A DNA stretch of 64,000 nt from an uncultured Oscillospiraceae bacterium (GTDB lineage Bacteria; Bacillota; Clostridia; Oscillospirales; Oscillospiraceae), in assembly GCA_910578735.1 (NCBI GenBank), contig CAJTSQ010000003.1, forward strand, positions 73,316-137,315, given 5' to 3'. Below, piece by piece: positions 40,597-49,559 of the stretch (position 1 is its first letter; each line of letters starts with the position of its first letter). Below the pieces are notes generated by a model. It was given only the letters and a program-made list of their open reading frames with translations, searched no databases and was not told the origin of the DNA. Position numbers and translations under genes: made by a program.

Positions 40597-43269
40597 GTGT
40601 CAGAACTATATAACGATCATAACTCCCTCTACGAGGACAGCGACTACCCCTCCCGCCGTCAGGCGCCCAGCCGGACCCGGTCCTCCGACCGGTCAGACAG
40701 ACCCTCACGAAAGCGGAGAAAAAAGCGGGGCGGCATTGGCCGGGCTGTGGGCATCTTCTTCAAGGTGCTGGGCACCCTGATCCTGATTGGGCTGTGTACC
40801 GGCGCGCTGATGGCCTGTTTTGCGGCGGTGTATATCAACGAGGTCATCGTCCCCATCGCGGACCTGAGCTGGGACGATTTCACTTTGGGCGAAAACAGCG
40901 TGATGTACTACCAGGACAAGACCACCGGGGAGTATAAGGAGATGACCACCCTGCTCAACGTGACCAGCACCATCTGGGTGGACTACGAGGAGATGCCTGA
41001 AGACCTGATTAACGCCACAGTAGCCATCGAGGACAAGCGCTTCTGGACTCACCCCGGGGTAGACTGGAGGGGCACGGCCAAGGCGGTGCTGCGGATGTTT
41101 ACCGGCGGCGAAATCTCCGGCGGCTCCACCATCACCCAGCAGCTCATTAAAAACGAGACCCAGTACAACGAGACCACAGTAAAGCGAAAGGTCACCGAAA
41201 TTGTCCGGGCCCTGCGTTTCACCCAGAAGAATTCAAAGCAGGACACCCTGGAGCGGTATCTGAATATCATCCCCCTGGGTTCCGGCTGCAAGGGGGTGGG
41301 GGCCGCCGCGCTGGAGTATTTCGGCAAGCCGGTGTCAGAGCTCACTCTGGCCGAGTGTGCCAGCCTGGTGGGCATCACCAACAACCCCTCTAAATACGGG
41401 CCCTACTCCTTCAACCGCTCCAAGGGCTTCAACACAGAGGAGATATGGGACGCCCGGCAGTGGAACAAGTACCGCCAGGAGGTTATCCTGTGGCAGATGC
41501 TGGAGCAGGAGAAGATCACCCGGGCGGAGTACGACGAGGCCGTGGCCCAGGAGCTGAAATTTGTCCGGGCCGAGGGGGAGGCCGCCGCCACCGAGATTTA
41601 CACTTGGTATGAGGAGACCGTGATCTCCGATGTGCGTCAGGCCCTCCAGGAGAAATTCGGCTGGTCAGACGAGCGTACGGACCAGATCATGCAGAGCGGC
41701 GGTTTGCGCATCTACACCTGCTACGATCCGGAGGCCCAGGCCATCGCGGAGGAGATATATACCGACCGGGCCAACCTGAACTACACCTCCAAGGACGGCC
41801 AGCAGATGCAGTCGGCCATCTGCGTTATCAACAACGAGACGGGGGATGTGGCCGCCATTGTGGGCCAGTTTGGAGACAAGACGGTGAACCGGGGCAGCAA
41901 CTACGCCAACGCCGGCCACCGGCAGCCCGGCTCCGCCTTCAAGCCCCTGGCCGTCTACTCCGCGGCCCTGGATATGGGCAAGATCAACCCCTACACCGTG
42001 CTGGACGACTACCCCTACCGGGTCAACGGCGGCAAGGCCTGGCCCCTGAACTCCGGCACGGCCCGCTACCGGGGCCTGATGCCGGTGTTCGAGGCGCTGA
42101 AGCGGTCTCTGAACACGGTGGCCGTGCGCATTATGAACGACTATATCAGTCCGGAGGAGAGCTTTAAATTTGTCGAGGAGCGGTATCACATCGACCTGGA
42201 AGCGGGCCGGATGATTAACGACAAGTGGTTTACCGACATCACCGAGTCGCTGGCCATGGGCGGCCTGACCCACGGCACCAACGTCCGTGACATGGCCGAG
42301 GCCTTTGCCACCTTCCCCAACGGCGGGATGTACACCCCCTCCCGCACCTTCACCAAGGTGACCCAGCTGGTCAACGGCCAGGAGACCACCCTGCTGGAGA
42401 ACAACCTGACATCGGAGCCCGCCATCAAAGCCACCACAGCCTATTATATGAACACCATGCTCCAGGGCGTGTTTGAAGAGGGCGGCACCGGCGCCCGGCA
42501 GGGAGGCATCAAGGGCCAGCACGCCGCCGGCAAGACGGGCACCACCAGCGAGAACTTCGACCGCTGGTTCGTGGGCTACACCCCCTACTACACCGCCGCC
42601 GTCTGGACCGGCTACGACCGCAACACCAAGATCAAGGCGGACAACAACCCCGCCCTGGCCCTGTGGAAGCAGGTGATGACCAAGCTCCACGAGGGCCTGC
42701 CCGACAAGGGCTACGAGTGCCCCAGTGAAATGCGCACCCTCACCTATTGCCGGGACAGCGGTCTGCTGGCCACCGAGTACTGCGCCATGGACCCCCGGGG
42801 CAGCCGGGTGGCCAAGGGCCTCGTCTTCCCGGAGGACTACCCCGAGAGTATCATCTGTACCGCCCACACGGCAGAGAGCGTGGTCACCGTCTGCCTGGAC
42901 AGCCCAGTGCTCAAAGCGGACGGGTCCCCCACTGGCCTGTACCACCTGGCGGGGGAGTTCTGCCCGGAGGAGCGGCAGAAGCAGATCTGTTACCCAGACT
43001 ATGAGCGGGAGCAGGTCGGCAGCGCTTCGGCGGATGACGCGGCCTGGCGGTATGAGACGGCCTCGGGCCATGGGAGCTGCACCGTCCACACAGAGGCGCC
43101 TGTGACAGAGCCTGACCCCAATGACCCGGGCAACACGCAGGACCCCAATATTCCCTTTTTCCCCCAGGACCCCAACAACCCGGGCACGACGACCCCCGAC
43201 CCCAACATCCCCAGCATACCGGAGGTCCCCGTCACGCCGCTCCCGCCCATGGAGGGCATGGTGGGCTAG
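40597..43269 (+). CDS. Class A penicillin-binding protein (PBP1a type)
   Basis: Bifunctional peptidoglycan glycosyltransferase/transpeptidase, 890 residues, from a GTG start after TTGGAGG. A basic cytoplasmic tail (RKRRKKRGG) and one transmembrane segment (about 48-75) come first. The GT51 domain has the catalytic Glu145 in AIEDKRFWTHPGVDWRG, and GGSTITQQLIKN. The transpeptidase has the SxxK box SAFK (Ser446, Lys449), SLN (KRSLNTVAV) and KTGTTSEN (646 on). The C-terminal tail is rich in Pro, Asn and Asp with DPN repeats (DPNNPG, DPNIP), probably a wall-spanning linker. Single gene with promoter and terminator. Confidence 0.93.
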   Translation: MSELYNDHNSLYEDSDYPSRRQAPSRTRSSDRSDRPSRKRRKKRGGIGRAVGIFFKVLGTLILIGLCTGALMACFAAVYINEVIVPIADLSWDDFTLGENSVMYYQDKTTGEYKEMTTLLNVTSTIWVDYEEMPEDLINATVAIEDKRFWTHPGVDWRGTAKAVLRMFTGGEISGGSTITQQLIKNETQYNETTVKRKVTEIVRALRFTQKNSKQDTLERYLNIIPLGSGCKGVGAAALEYFGKPVSELTLAECASLVGITNNPSKYGPYSFNRSKGFNTEEIWDARQWNKYRQEVILWQMLEQEKITRAEYDEAVAQELKFVRAEGEAAATEIYTWYEETVISDVRQALQEKFGWSDERTDQIMQSGGLRIYTCYDPEAQAIAEEIYTDRANLNYTSKDGQQMQSAICVINNETGDVAAIVGQFGDKTVNRGSNYANAGHRQPGSAFKPLAVYSAALDMGKINPYTVLDDYPYRVNGGKAWPLNSGTARYRGLMPVFEALKRSLNTVAVRIMNDYISPEESFKFVEERYHIDLEAGRMINDKWFTDITESLAMGGLTHGTNVRDMAEAFATFPNGGMYTPSRTFTKVTQLVNGQETTLLENNLTSEPAIKATTAYYMNTMLQGVFEEGGTGARQGGIKGQHAAGKTGTTSENFDRWFVGYTPYYTAAVWTGYDRNTKIKADNNPALALWKQVMTKLHEGLPDKGYECPSEMRTLTYCRDSGLLATEYCAMDPRGSRVAKGLVFPEDYPESIICTAHTAESVVTVCLDSPVLKADGSPTGLYHLAGEFCPEERQKQICYPDYEREQVGSASADDAAWRYETASGHGSCTVHTEAPVTEPDPNDPGNTQDPNIPFFPQDPNNPGTTTPDPNIPSIPEVPVTPLPPMEGMVG

Positions 43270-43282
43270 AAAAATTGGGCCC

Positions 43283-43318
43283 CAGCGCCGCAGATTACAG
43301 GTCTGCGGCGCTGTTTTT
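43283..43318 (+). terminator. Terminator of the PBP gene
   Basis: Perfect 12-bp stem CAGCGCCGCAGA/TCTGCGGCGCTG, then TTTTT. Confidence 0.92.
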
Positions 43319-43396
43319 GCCGCAAAATGGTGAAAATGACGAATTATCTCCGCTTTTCCCGGGGAAAGTTCCATAAACTCCACAGCGGTTTTTTGG

Positions 43397-43425
43397 TTGC
43401 GACTTGGGGGCTTGTGTGCTAAAAT
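43397..43425 (+). promoter_or_regulatory. Promoter of the ACT protein-hom-lysC region
   Basis: TTGCGA (43397-43402), 17-bp spacer, TAAAAT (43420-43425). Confidence 0.6.
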
Positions 43426-43492
43426 GGAGCACACGTAAAAACAAATGACCACGCAACGCGGACAATGCTTCTGTATAGACTGGAGGGATGGT

Positions 43493-43933
43493 ATGAGCGG
43501 CGCGGCGAGGTATTTTATTGTGGAGGCCCAGGCCATGCCCGAGATTTTCCGGAAAGTGGCCGAGGCCAAGCGTCTGCTGGAGACAGGGGAGGCAAAGACG
43601 GTGAACGCTGCGGCCCAGGCGGTGAGCATCAGCCGCAGCGCCTTTTACAAGTACAAAGACGCAGTGCGGCCCTTCAACGATATGCTCCACGGCCGCATCG
43701 TCACCTTTCAGGTGATGCTGAAGGACGAGCCGGGCATCCTGTCCAGCGCACTCAACGTGCTGGCGGGCACAGGGGTGAACATCCTCACTATCAACCAGAA
43801 TATCCCGGCGAACGGCTGCGCGGTAGTCACCATGACGGCGGAGACCTCCGCCCTCCAGGATCCCCTGGAGGAGGTGCTGGCCCACCTGTCCGCCGGCACT
43901 GGGGTAATCAAGTGCGAAATTTTGGCGGGGTAG
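43493..43933 (+). CDS. ACT-domain regulatory protein (UPF0735/PheB-like)
   Basis: 146 residues. The N-terminal half is a helix-turn-helix-like segment (TVNAAAQAVSISRSAFYKYKDAV) and the C-terminal half an ACT domain (IVTFQVMLKDEPGILSSALNVLAGTGVNILTINQNIP). This is the UPF0735/PheB architecture, usually next to homoserine dehydrogenase as here, so it is likely an amino-acid-responsive regulator of the threonine/aspartate pathway. TGGAGGG sets the ATG at 43493; the frame is open 16 codons upstream without support. A palindromic repeat separates it from hom. Confidence 0.88.
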   Translation: MSGAARYFIVEAQAMPEIFRKVAEAKRLLETGEAKTVNAAAQAVSISRSAFYKYKDAVRPFNDMLHGRIVTFQVMLKDEPGILSSALNVLAGTGVNILTINQNIPANGCAVVTMTAETSALQDPLEEVLAHLSAGTGVIKCEILAG

Positions 43934-43998
43934 CATGAAAGCCTCCTTAGGCAGCGCAGGTGTCCCAGCTTGCACATTGGGGCGGAGGATCGTGTTCC

Positions 43999-44048
43999 GG
44001 CCTCAGTCAGCCTTACGGCTGACAGCTCCTTTGCCAAGGAGCTTGGCC
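43999..44048. repeat. Palindromic CAGTCAGCC-type repeat
   Basis: Two back-to-back hairpins, GTCAGCC-ttac-GGCTGAC and AGCTCCTT-tgcc-AAGGAGCT, bounded by GGCC. The CTCAGTCAGCC ... GGCTGACAGCTCC pattern is one I associate with dispersed repeats of gut clostridia. It lies between the ACT gene and hom. Confidence 0.55.
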
Positions 44049-44112
44049 CGCTGCGGCAGGGACGATGGATGATGGAACAAGAAGAATAATCTTAGGAGAA
44101 GGAGAAAACAGA

Positions 44113-45324
44113 ATGGTAAACGTAGCGATTTTAGGATTTGGCACCGTGGGCTCCGGCGTGGCCGAGGTGCTCACAACCAATGGAGGGCTCATCGACAATC
44201 GGGTAAACGACCTGGTGCGGCTGAAGTACATTGTGGACGTGCGGGATTTCCCCGACAGCCCCTACAAAGACCTGTTCGTGAAGGATTTTGCAGTTCTGGA
44301 GAACGATCCTGAGCTGGACATCGTGGTGGAGACCATCGGCGGGGCGAAGATCGCCCTGGACTTCACCACCCGGGCCCTGAAGGCGGGCAAGAGCGTGGTC
44401 ACCTCCAACAAGGAGCTGGTGGCCACCCACGGCTATGAGCTGCTTCAGCTGGCCAAGGCCAACGGGTGCAGCTATCTCTTTGAGGCCAGCGTGGGCGGGG
44501 GAATCCCCATCCTGCGGCCCCTCACCTCCTGCCTGGCCGCCAACGAGCTGGAGCAGGTCACCGGTATCCTCAACGGCACCACCAACTACATCCTCACCCG
44601 GATGATCCGGGCGGGGCTCACCTTCGACCAGGCCCTGAAAGAGGCCCAGGCCAACGGCTACGCCGAGAAAGACCCCACCGCCGATGTGGACGGCCACGAT
44701 GCCTGCCGGAAAATCTGCATCCTGGCCGCCCTGTCCTTCGGCCGTCACGTCTACCCCGACCAGGTGCCCACCCAGGGCATCCGGAACGTCACCCTGGAGG
44801 ACGTGGCCTACGCCGATTCGGTGGGGTACAAGATCAAGCTGCTGGGCCGGGCCCTCCGCCGGCCCGAGGGCAAGGTGTGCGCCTTCGTTGCCCCCCACCT
44901 GGTGCCCGGGGAGAACCCCCTGGCCGGAGTGGAGGACGTGTTCAATGCCATCGCCGTCACCGGCAACGCCATCGGCGACGTGATGTTCTATGGCCGGGGG
45001 GCGGGCAAGCTGCCCACCGCCTCCGCCGTGGTGGCCGACGTGATCGACATCGCCAAGGACCTGAAGAAGGACCGGCACAACGGCTGGGAGGAGGGCGCCT
45101 CCGACCTGGTGGTGTCCCCAGACGGCCTGGCCTCCCCTTGGTATGTCCGGGCCCGGATGTCCGCCGACGAGGCCAGGAAGCGCTGCGGCGAGATTCATCT
45201 GCTGGCCCGCAGCGGGGCGCCCGCCGGAGAGGCCGCCTTCCTCACCGGACCCATGACCCAGCCGGCGCTTCAGGAAAAGCTGGCCGGTTTGGACGTGGAC
45301 TCCCTGTTCCGGGTGCTGGTCTGA
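44113..45324 (+). CDS. hom: Homoserine dehydrogenase
   Basis: Reduces aspartate semialdehyde to homoserine with NAD(P)H, the branch to threonine and methionine. 403 residues: Rossmann motif GFGTVGSGVAE (8-18), VVETIGG, SNKELVATHG, GGGIPILRPL, and the signature EAQANGYAEKDPTADVDGHDA with the catalytic lysine region after it. The C-terminal 80 residues are ACT-like but not strongly so. The ATG at 44113 is chosen by AAGGAG and the NAD motif; the frame is open 16 codons upstream. Grouped with an ACT regulator before and aspartokinase after. Confidence 0.95.
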   Translation: MVNVAILGFGTVGSGVAEVLTTNGGLIDNRVNDLVRLKYIVDVRDFPDSPYKDLFVKDFAVLENDPELDIVVETIGGAKIALDFTTRALKAGKSVVTSNKELVATHGYELLQLAKANGCSYLFEASVGGGIPILRPLTSCLAANELEQVTGILNGTTNYILTRMIRAGLTFDQALKEAQANGYAEKDPTADVDGHDACRKICILAALSFGRHVYPDQVPTQGIRNVTLEDVAYADSVGYKIKLLGRALRRPEGKVCAFVAPHLVPGENPLAGVEDVFNAIAVTGNAIGDVMFYGRGAGKLPTASAVVADVIDIAKDLKKDRHNGWEEGASDLVVSPDGLASPWYVRARMSADEARKRCGEIHLLARSGAPAGEAAFLTGPMTQPALQEKLAGLDVDSLFRVLV

Positions 45325-45337
45325 GAGGAATTTGCCG

Positions 45338-45365
45338 GTAGAGACGCATCGTGATGCGTTCCTAC
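45338..45365. repeat. GTAGAGACGCATC palindromic repeat
   Basis: GTAGAGACGCATC and GATGCGTTCCTAC face each other with two mismatches. The GTAG...CTAC ends match the repeats at 1967 and 3944. It lies in the hom-lysC gap, and a second GC-rich inverted repeat (GGTGGGG ... CCACCCC) follows at about 45385-45407. Confidence 0.5.
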
Positions 45366-45444
45366 AGGAGATTTCCGCATAGAATGGTGGGGCGGCGTGC
45401 CACCCCACACAAAATGAATCCAACCTTTAGGGGGAATACCATAC

Positions 45445-46668
45445 ATGGCACTGATTGTACAAAAATTCGGCGGCAGCTCAGTGGCCGACGCGGACAAGGT
45501 CCGCAACGTGGCCCGCATCGTCACCGAGACCTACCGCAAGGGCCACAGCGTGGTGGTGGTCCTGTCCGCCCAGGGGGACACCACCGACGACCTGATCGAG
45601 AAGGCCCGGGAGATCAACCCCAAAGCCTCCAAGCGGGAGATGGATATGCTGCTGGCCACGGGAGAGCAGATCTCCATCGCCCTGTGTGCCATGGCCATTG
45701 AGCGCATGGGCTACCAGGCCATCTCCCTTACCGGCTGGCAGGCCGGGATGCTCACCGACTCGGCCTACTCCGCCGCCCGCATCAAGCGGGTGCGCACCGA
45801 GCGCATCCAGAAGGAGCTGGACAAGAAAAAGATTGTGCTGGTGGCTGGCTTCCAGGGCATCAACAAATATGACGACGTCACCACCCTGGGCCGGGGGGGG
45901 TCTGACACCTCCGCCGTGGCCCTGGCCGCCGCCCTCCACGCCGACCTGTGCCAGATTTACACCGATGTGGACGGCGTCTATACCGCCGATCCCCGCTGCG
46001 TGACAGGGGCCCGGAAGCTGGACGAGATCACCTTCGACGAGATGCTGGAGCTGGCCAGCCTGGGAGCGCAGGTGCTCCACAACCGCTCGGTAGAGATGGC
46101 CAAGCGGTACAATGTCGATCTGGAGGTGCTGTCCAGCTTCAGCGGAAAGCCCGGTACAAAAGTGAAGGAGGTCGTGAAGACTATGGAAAAAACGCATGTG
46201 AGCGGGGTTGCCAAGGACAAGAACGTGGCCCGCATCGCCCTGGTAGGACTGGCTGACCAGCCCGGCATCGCCTTTAAGATTTTCTCCCTGCTGGCCCAGA
46301 AGGGGATTAACGTGGACATTATCCTCCAGTCTATCGGCCGGGACGGCAGCAAAGATATCAGCTTTACCGTGGCCCGGGGGGACGCGCAGGCGGCCCGGGA
46401 GATTATGGAGGAGTACAAGGACTCCATCGGCTGCCGGTCTGTGGAGCTCAACGAACAGGTGGCCAAGGTGTCTATTGTGGGCGCCGGCATGGTGAACAAC
46501 GCCGGCGTGGCCTGCAAGATGTTTGAGGCGCTTTACTCCGCCGGGGTCAACATCAACATGATCTCCACCAGTGAGATCAAGGTCTCCGTCCTGGTGGACG
46601 AGTGGGAGGCCGACCGGGCGGTTCAGGCCATTCACAACCGCTTCTTCAGCGAGTTCGGCAACGCGTAA
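45445..46668 (+). CDS. lysC: Aspartate kinase
   Basis: Phosphorylates aspartate, the first step to lysine, threonine and methionine. 407 residues: KFGGSSVAD (7-15), the kinase domain with GFQGINKYDDVTTLGRGGSDTSAVALA, VDGVYTADPR, then two ACT domains (about 265-335 and 345-405; GLADQPGIAFKIFSLLA and GAGMVNNAGVACKMF) that bind feedback inhibitors such as lysine or threonine. The ATG at 45445 follows AGGGGGA. Forms a cluster with hom and the ACT regulator. No lysine riboswitch or T-box was found in the leader. Confidence 0.95.
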   Translation: MALIVQKFGGSSVADADKVRNVARIVTETYRKGHSVVVVLSAQGDTTDDLIEKAREINPKASKREMDMLLATGEQISIALCAMAIERMGYQAISLTGWQAGMLTDSAYSAARIKRVRTERIQKELDKKKIVLVAGFQGINKYDDVTTLGRGGSDTSAVALAAALHADLCQIYTDVDGVYTADPRCVTGARKLDEITFDEMLELASLGAQVLHNRSVEMAKRYNVDLEVLSSFSGKPGTKVKEVVKTMEKTHVSGVAKDKNVARIALVGLADQPGIAFKIFSLLAQKGINVDIILQSIGRDGSKDISFTVARGDAQAAREIMEEYKDSIGCRSVELNEQVAKVSIVGAGMVNNAGVACKMFEALYSAGVNINMISTSEIKVSVLVDEWEADRAVQAIHNRFFSEFGNA

Positions 46669-46710
46669 TATGAGGCGGACCGCCCTGTAAGACGAGGTGC
46701 AGAAAATTTT

Positions 46711-46742
46711 GGGCGGCGGACTGCTGCTGCGGTCCACCGCCC
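46711..46742 (+). terminator. Possible terminator after lysC
   Basis: GGGCGGcGGAC ... GGTCcaCCGCCC imperfect stem without a clear T run. The rest of 46669-46864 holds nothing I can assign. Confidence 0.35.
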
Positions 46743-46864
46743 TCTCCGTGCTGTCTGCCAGCCCTCGGTTCAGTTTGCCTTTTTCCTTTACTTAAGCTAT
46801 TTTATATGTGTATACTGTAAATTCCCTGCTGCCGGAAGTATCTTCAATATTTTTGCAAAACCTC

Positions 46865-46893
46865 TTGACAAATCATACTGCAAGTGGTAAGAT
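46865..46893 (+). promoter_or_regulatory. Promoter of the tRNA-Ser pair
   Basis: TTGACA (46865-46870), 17-bp spacer, TAAGAT (46888-46893), ending 29 bases before the first tRNA. Confidence 0.8.
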
Positions 46894-46922
46894 GTCAAAT
46901 ATCTCTGAGTGAGGAATGATTT

Positions 46923-47009
46923 GGAGAGATGTCCGAGTGGTTTAAGGAGCTGGTCTTGAAAACCAGTGACTCGCAAGAGCCGTGGGTTCGAATCCCACTC
47001 TCTCCGCCA
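46923..47009 (+). tRNA. tRNA-Ser (anticodon UGA)
   Basis: Acceptor GGAGAGA pairs with TCTCTCC; anticodon arm CTGGT-CTTGAAA-ACCAG gives UGA; a long variable arm and T arm GTGGGTTCGAATCCCAC follow. CCA is encoded. Long variable arm and anticodon identify serine (UCA codons). Confidence 0.95.
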
Positions 47010-47056
47010 CTTCTCTCCTCCTGCGGATGAGATATTTCTGTTTGAGGTATATACAT

Positions 47057-47148
47057 GCAGAAGTACCCAAGTGGCTATAAGGGGCTCCCCTGCTAAGGGA
47101 GTAGACCGGGAGACTGGTGCGAGGGTTCGAATCCCTCCTTCTGCGCCA
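47057..47148 (+). tRNA. tRNA-Ser (anticodon GCU)
   Basis: Acceptor GCAGAAG pairs with CTTCTGC; anticodon arm CTCCC-CTGCTAA-GGGAG gives GCU; T arm GAGGGTTCGAATCCCTC; CCA is encoded. Reads AGC/AGU codons. 47 bases after the first tRNA-Ser. Confidence 0.95.
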
Positions 47149-47166
47149 AAACAAATACCCACTTTT

Positions 47167-47205
47167 AATGCCGTAGGCGGAACGCCTACGGCATTAGGTT
47201 TTTTT
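47167..47205 (+). terminator. Terminator of the tRNA pair
   Basis: Perfect 13-bp stem AATGCCGTAGGCG/CGCCTACGGCATT with a 3-nt loop, then AGGTTTTTTT. Confidence 0.93.
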
Positions 47206-47270
47206 ACCTGCCGGTGAGCCTCGGACAGATTGAAATGGCATTTCTCAAAAAAGCTTTTTCATTATTGCTC

Positions 47271-47819
47271 TTAAATGGATTTCCCAAGATTATAGGCTTG
47301 CTGAAGCTCCGGCTTGCCCTCTATATCGCCCACATCCCCATTTCCGCCGGCCAGAACATGCCCTAGGTTTTCCCACCTCAAATGTTCCATCAGATGGTTG
47401 TAATAGAGGAGGACATCCTCAAAGCCGTGGCCCTCCGCGGCCATCAGCAGGGCGGAGGACCTGTTGTGACCTCTGAGCAGATTGCCGTCTCCCTCCTCCA
47501 GGGCAAACAGACGGTCAACCGCCGTTCTAAGCTGGCCGCTCATATTCCAGTAATAGAGCGGAGTGGCCAGCACCACAACGTCGCTGTCTTTTACTGCGGA
47601 ATAGATCCGTGCCATATCGTCCCGCTGGACGCAGGGGCACTCCCGGCTGCTGTGTCCGCCAAAGCAGCCCTTGCAGCCGTGGATATCCATGCCATCCAGG
47701 AAAAAAGTGGTGACGCTGTGCCCGGCGCTCTCCGCCCCTTCGGTAAATGCCTTGATCAAGGCAGAGGTATTGCCGTTTTTCCGGGGACTGCCGTTTAAAA
47801 TAACAATATTCTTTCCCAT
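47271..47819 (-). CDS. Flavodoxin-like NAD(P)H-dependent FMN reductase, second of a pair
   Basis: 182 residues. Flavodoxin fold with the FMN-phosphate loop NGSPRKNGNT (9-18) and YYWNMSGQLRTAVDR. A Cys-rich insert (CKGCFGGHSSRECPC, about 49-63) is usual in iron-sulfur-flavoprotein-like NADPH-dependent FMN reductases and could bind metal. It reduces FMN or quinone-like substrates. It lies 11 bases after a paralogue and shares its promoter, which has a LysR-type operator directly upstream. Substrate unknown. Confidence 0.85.
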   Translation of the reverse strand: MGKNIVILNGSPRKNGNTSALIKAFTEGAESAGHSVTTFFLDGMDIHGCKGCFGGHSSRECPCVQRDDMARIYSAVKDSDVVVLATPLYYWNMSGQLRTAVDRLFALEEGDGNLLRGHNRSSALLMAAEGHGFEDVLLYYNHLMEHLRWENLGHVLAGGNGDVGDIEGKPELQQAYNLGKSI

Positions 47820-47830
47820 ACGCTATCTCC

Positions 47831-48376
47831 TTAAAACTTTTCAGCCAGCGCGGCCGCCTGCCTGCAGCCGTCGGTTTTGGCGATGTCCCCTGCGTTGAGG
47901 ACGCCGGGAACCAGTACCTCTCCTACCATCTTCCACTTGATCAGAGCGGCGGAGCGCTCCAGCGGGATGCGGACGCCGTCCATGACAGACACATCATCCT
48001 CCTCGCAGCAGGTGATGATGGCACACTCTTTCCCCGCAATATCCTTGCCTCCCACTACAAGGGAGTACAGCCGGTCGATAACCCCCTTGATCTGGGCCGG
48101 GATGGAGTACCAGTAAACGGGCATCGTGAACACGACAGCGTCTGCTTCCAGGATTGCGGGGGCGATGGAGTTGAAGTCGTCGTCGAAGGAGCAGGCCTTG
48201 CCTGTTTTGAAGCAGGTTTCGCAGGCGTGGCAGCCGCCGATTTTCATCATAGCGGCGTCGAACCGGGTGACGGTGTGGCCTTTTGCCTCCGCCGCCTGAA
48301 TAAAAGCGTCAGTCATGGCAAAGCTGTTGCCATTCTTCCGGGGGCTGCCAGTAATAACTACGATTTTCTTGCTCAT
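47831..48376 (-). CDS. Flavodoxin-like NAD(P)H-dependent FMN reductase, first of a pair
   Basis: 181 residues, with TGSPRKNGNS (9-18), the Cys insert CHACETCFKTGKAC (49-62) and MPVYWYSIPAQIKGVIDR. Same family as the following gene with the same N-terminal FMN motif, so a tandem duplication is likely. AAAGGAGGC precedes the ATG. The promoter and operator upstream place it under the LysR regulator encoded at 48565. Confidence 0.87.
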   Translation of the reverse strand: MSKKIVVITGSPRKNGNSFAMTDAFIQAAEAKGHTVTRFDAAMMKIGGCHACETCFKTGKACSFDDDFNSIAPAILEADAVVFTMPVYWYSIPAQIKGVIDRLYSLVVGGKDIAGKECAIITCCEEDDVSVMDGVRIPLERSAALIKWKMVGEVLVPGVLNAGDIAKTDGCRQAAALAEKF

Positions 48377-48427
48377 ATGGATTGCCTCCTTTAAATTTGC
48401 CGCAGATGCGGCATTCCTGATACTGCT

Positions 48428-48456
48428 ATTATATGAGATAGCGTTTTTGGAAGCAA
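48428..48456 (-). promoter_or_regulatory. Promoter of the flavoprotein pair
   Basis: Minus-strand TTGCTT (48456-48451), 17-bp spacer, TATAAT (48433-48428). The -35 abuts the operator copy at 48457-48495. Confidence 0.75.
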
Positions 48457-48495
48457 AGACGAAAAACTTTATAACGTTATACCTGTTTTCGTATA
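48457..48495 (-). promoter_or_regulatory. LysR-type operator, copy 3
   Basis: Minus-strand TATACGAAAACAGGTATAAC followed by GTTATAAAGTTTTTCGTCT. It matches the copies at 49520 and 50609: the dyad TATACGAAAA ... TTTTTCG, a conserved ATATAA-type centre and the same position just upstream of the -35. Confidence 0.7.
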
Positions 48496-48514
48496 ACCCT
48501 TATGCAAACTCGAC

Positions 48515-48562
48515 AAAACCGCGGCGCTCAACCAGACCGTTCTGATGAAGCGCCGCGGTTTT
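48515..48562 (-). terminator. Terminator of the LysR gene
   Basis: AAAACCGCGGCGCT and AGCGCCGCGGTTTT pair over 14 bp around a 20-nt loop; T runs on both sides could make it bidirectional. Confidence 0.75.
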
Positions 48563-48564
48563 TG

Positions 48565-49506
48565 TTACAAAATATTATCCTTCATAAAGTCAATCAAATG
48601 CTGCTGCACCGGACTTGTATTTCGCTGGGTGTAAGAGAGATAAATGCTCCGTACAGCCAAGGGATCGTCTAGCTGATAAAAAACAACTTTATCGGTTGGA
48701 ATAACATGCGCGGGAATGGAGGATCGAAGGAATGTGATGCCCTGTCCCTCCAGAACCAGGTAGTAGGCCGTCATCATTTGGGCCAGATACAGGGTTACCT
48801 TGGGGGTAAATCCAGCGTTTTTACACAGCTGGAGACTGCGCTGATGGATATCGTTCCCCTCTTTCAGCAGGAGGAAGTTTTCTTTTGCAAAGGCCTCCAG
48901 AGGAACGGGAGGCCGGCGGTCGCCGGTTTGGGTACGGGCCAGAAATTCCTCAAAGGAATAGCAGTACTGATCCAGTTCTTTGTTGACGGGACTGCTGGCA
49001 GGAACCGCCAGCACGATTTCTTCTGAAGCCCAGGGGATGGAGTGGACCCGGCTGTTGGTGGGGCGCTCCGCCTCCAGGAGAAAATCCAGATGCCCGCTGA
49101 GAAGCTTTTCCAAAAGCGTTTTGTTGCCGCCCTCGGTAAAGGTCAGCGTCACCTGAGGGTATTGCAGGCGAAAATCCGCCATCAAATCGGGCAGAACATA
49201 GGTGCAGAAAAACATGGAGCTGCCAATGTGGAGTTCAGTCCGCCCCACGTCCCGGAGCAGCTTGAAATGTTCATTCATCTCCGCCTCGATCGCCGAGATC
49301 TGTTCAAATTTTTCAATGTAGTACCGTCCCGCCTCAGTCAGAGAAATGGGATTTGTGCTTCGGTCGAACAGAGGCAGGCCCAACTCCTCCTCCGCTTTTT
49401 TTATTGTGGCGCTCAGCCAGGGCTGGGAGACATACAGCTTTCTTGCCGCCTTGGAGAAGCTCTTTTCCTGATAGACCGCATAGATATATTCCTTATAATT
49501 CGTCAT
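48565..49506 (-). CDS. LysR-family transcriptional regulator
   Basis: 313 residues. The N-terminal winged HTH is clear (SFSKAARKLYVSQPWLSATIKKAEEELGLPLFDRS, about 16-50), followed by a periplasmic-binding-protein-like effector domain (LHIGSSMFFCTYVLPDLMADF onwards). It lies divergent from the SDR gene with one operator copy between them, and the same operator occurs before the flavoprotein pair and the aminotransferase operon, so it most likely activates all three in response to an amino- or keto-acid inducer. That is inference from context. Confidence 0.9.
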   Translation of the reverse strand: MTNYKEYIYAVYQEKSFSKAARKLYVSQPWLSATIKKAEEELGLPLFDRSTNPISLTEAGRYYIEKFEQISAIEAEMNEHFKLLRDVGRTELHIGSSMFFCTYVLPDLMADFRLQYPQVTLTFTEGGNKTLLEKLLSGHLDFLLEAERPTNSRVHSIPWASEEIVLAVPASSPVNKELDQYCYSFEEFLARTQTGDRRPPVPLEAFAKENFLLLKEGNDIHQRSLQLCKNAGFTPKVTLYLAQMMTAYYLVLEGQGITFLRSSIPAHVIPTDKVVFYQLDDPLAVRSIYLSYTQRNTSPVQQHLIDFMKDNIL

Positions 49507-49519
49507 TTTGCTGTCCCCC

Positions 49520-49559
49520 TATACGAAAATAGATATAATGTGTTCAAGTTTTTCGTATT
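49520..49559 (+). promoter_or_regulatory. LysR-type operator, copy 1
   Basis: TATACGAAAATAGATATAAT then GTGTTCAAGTTTTTCGTATT; the arms ATACGAAAA and TTTTTCGTAT are inverted repeats. Nearly identical to copy 2 at 50609. Located between the divergent LysR and SDR genes, so it can also serve autoregulation. Confidence 0.75.

Noticed and set aside
46797..47162. Minus-strand frames reading RDSNPR... over 46797-47162
   Set aside because: Well-known artefact of translating tRNA-Ser genes; both tRNAs fold correctly on the plus strand.
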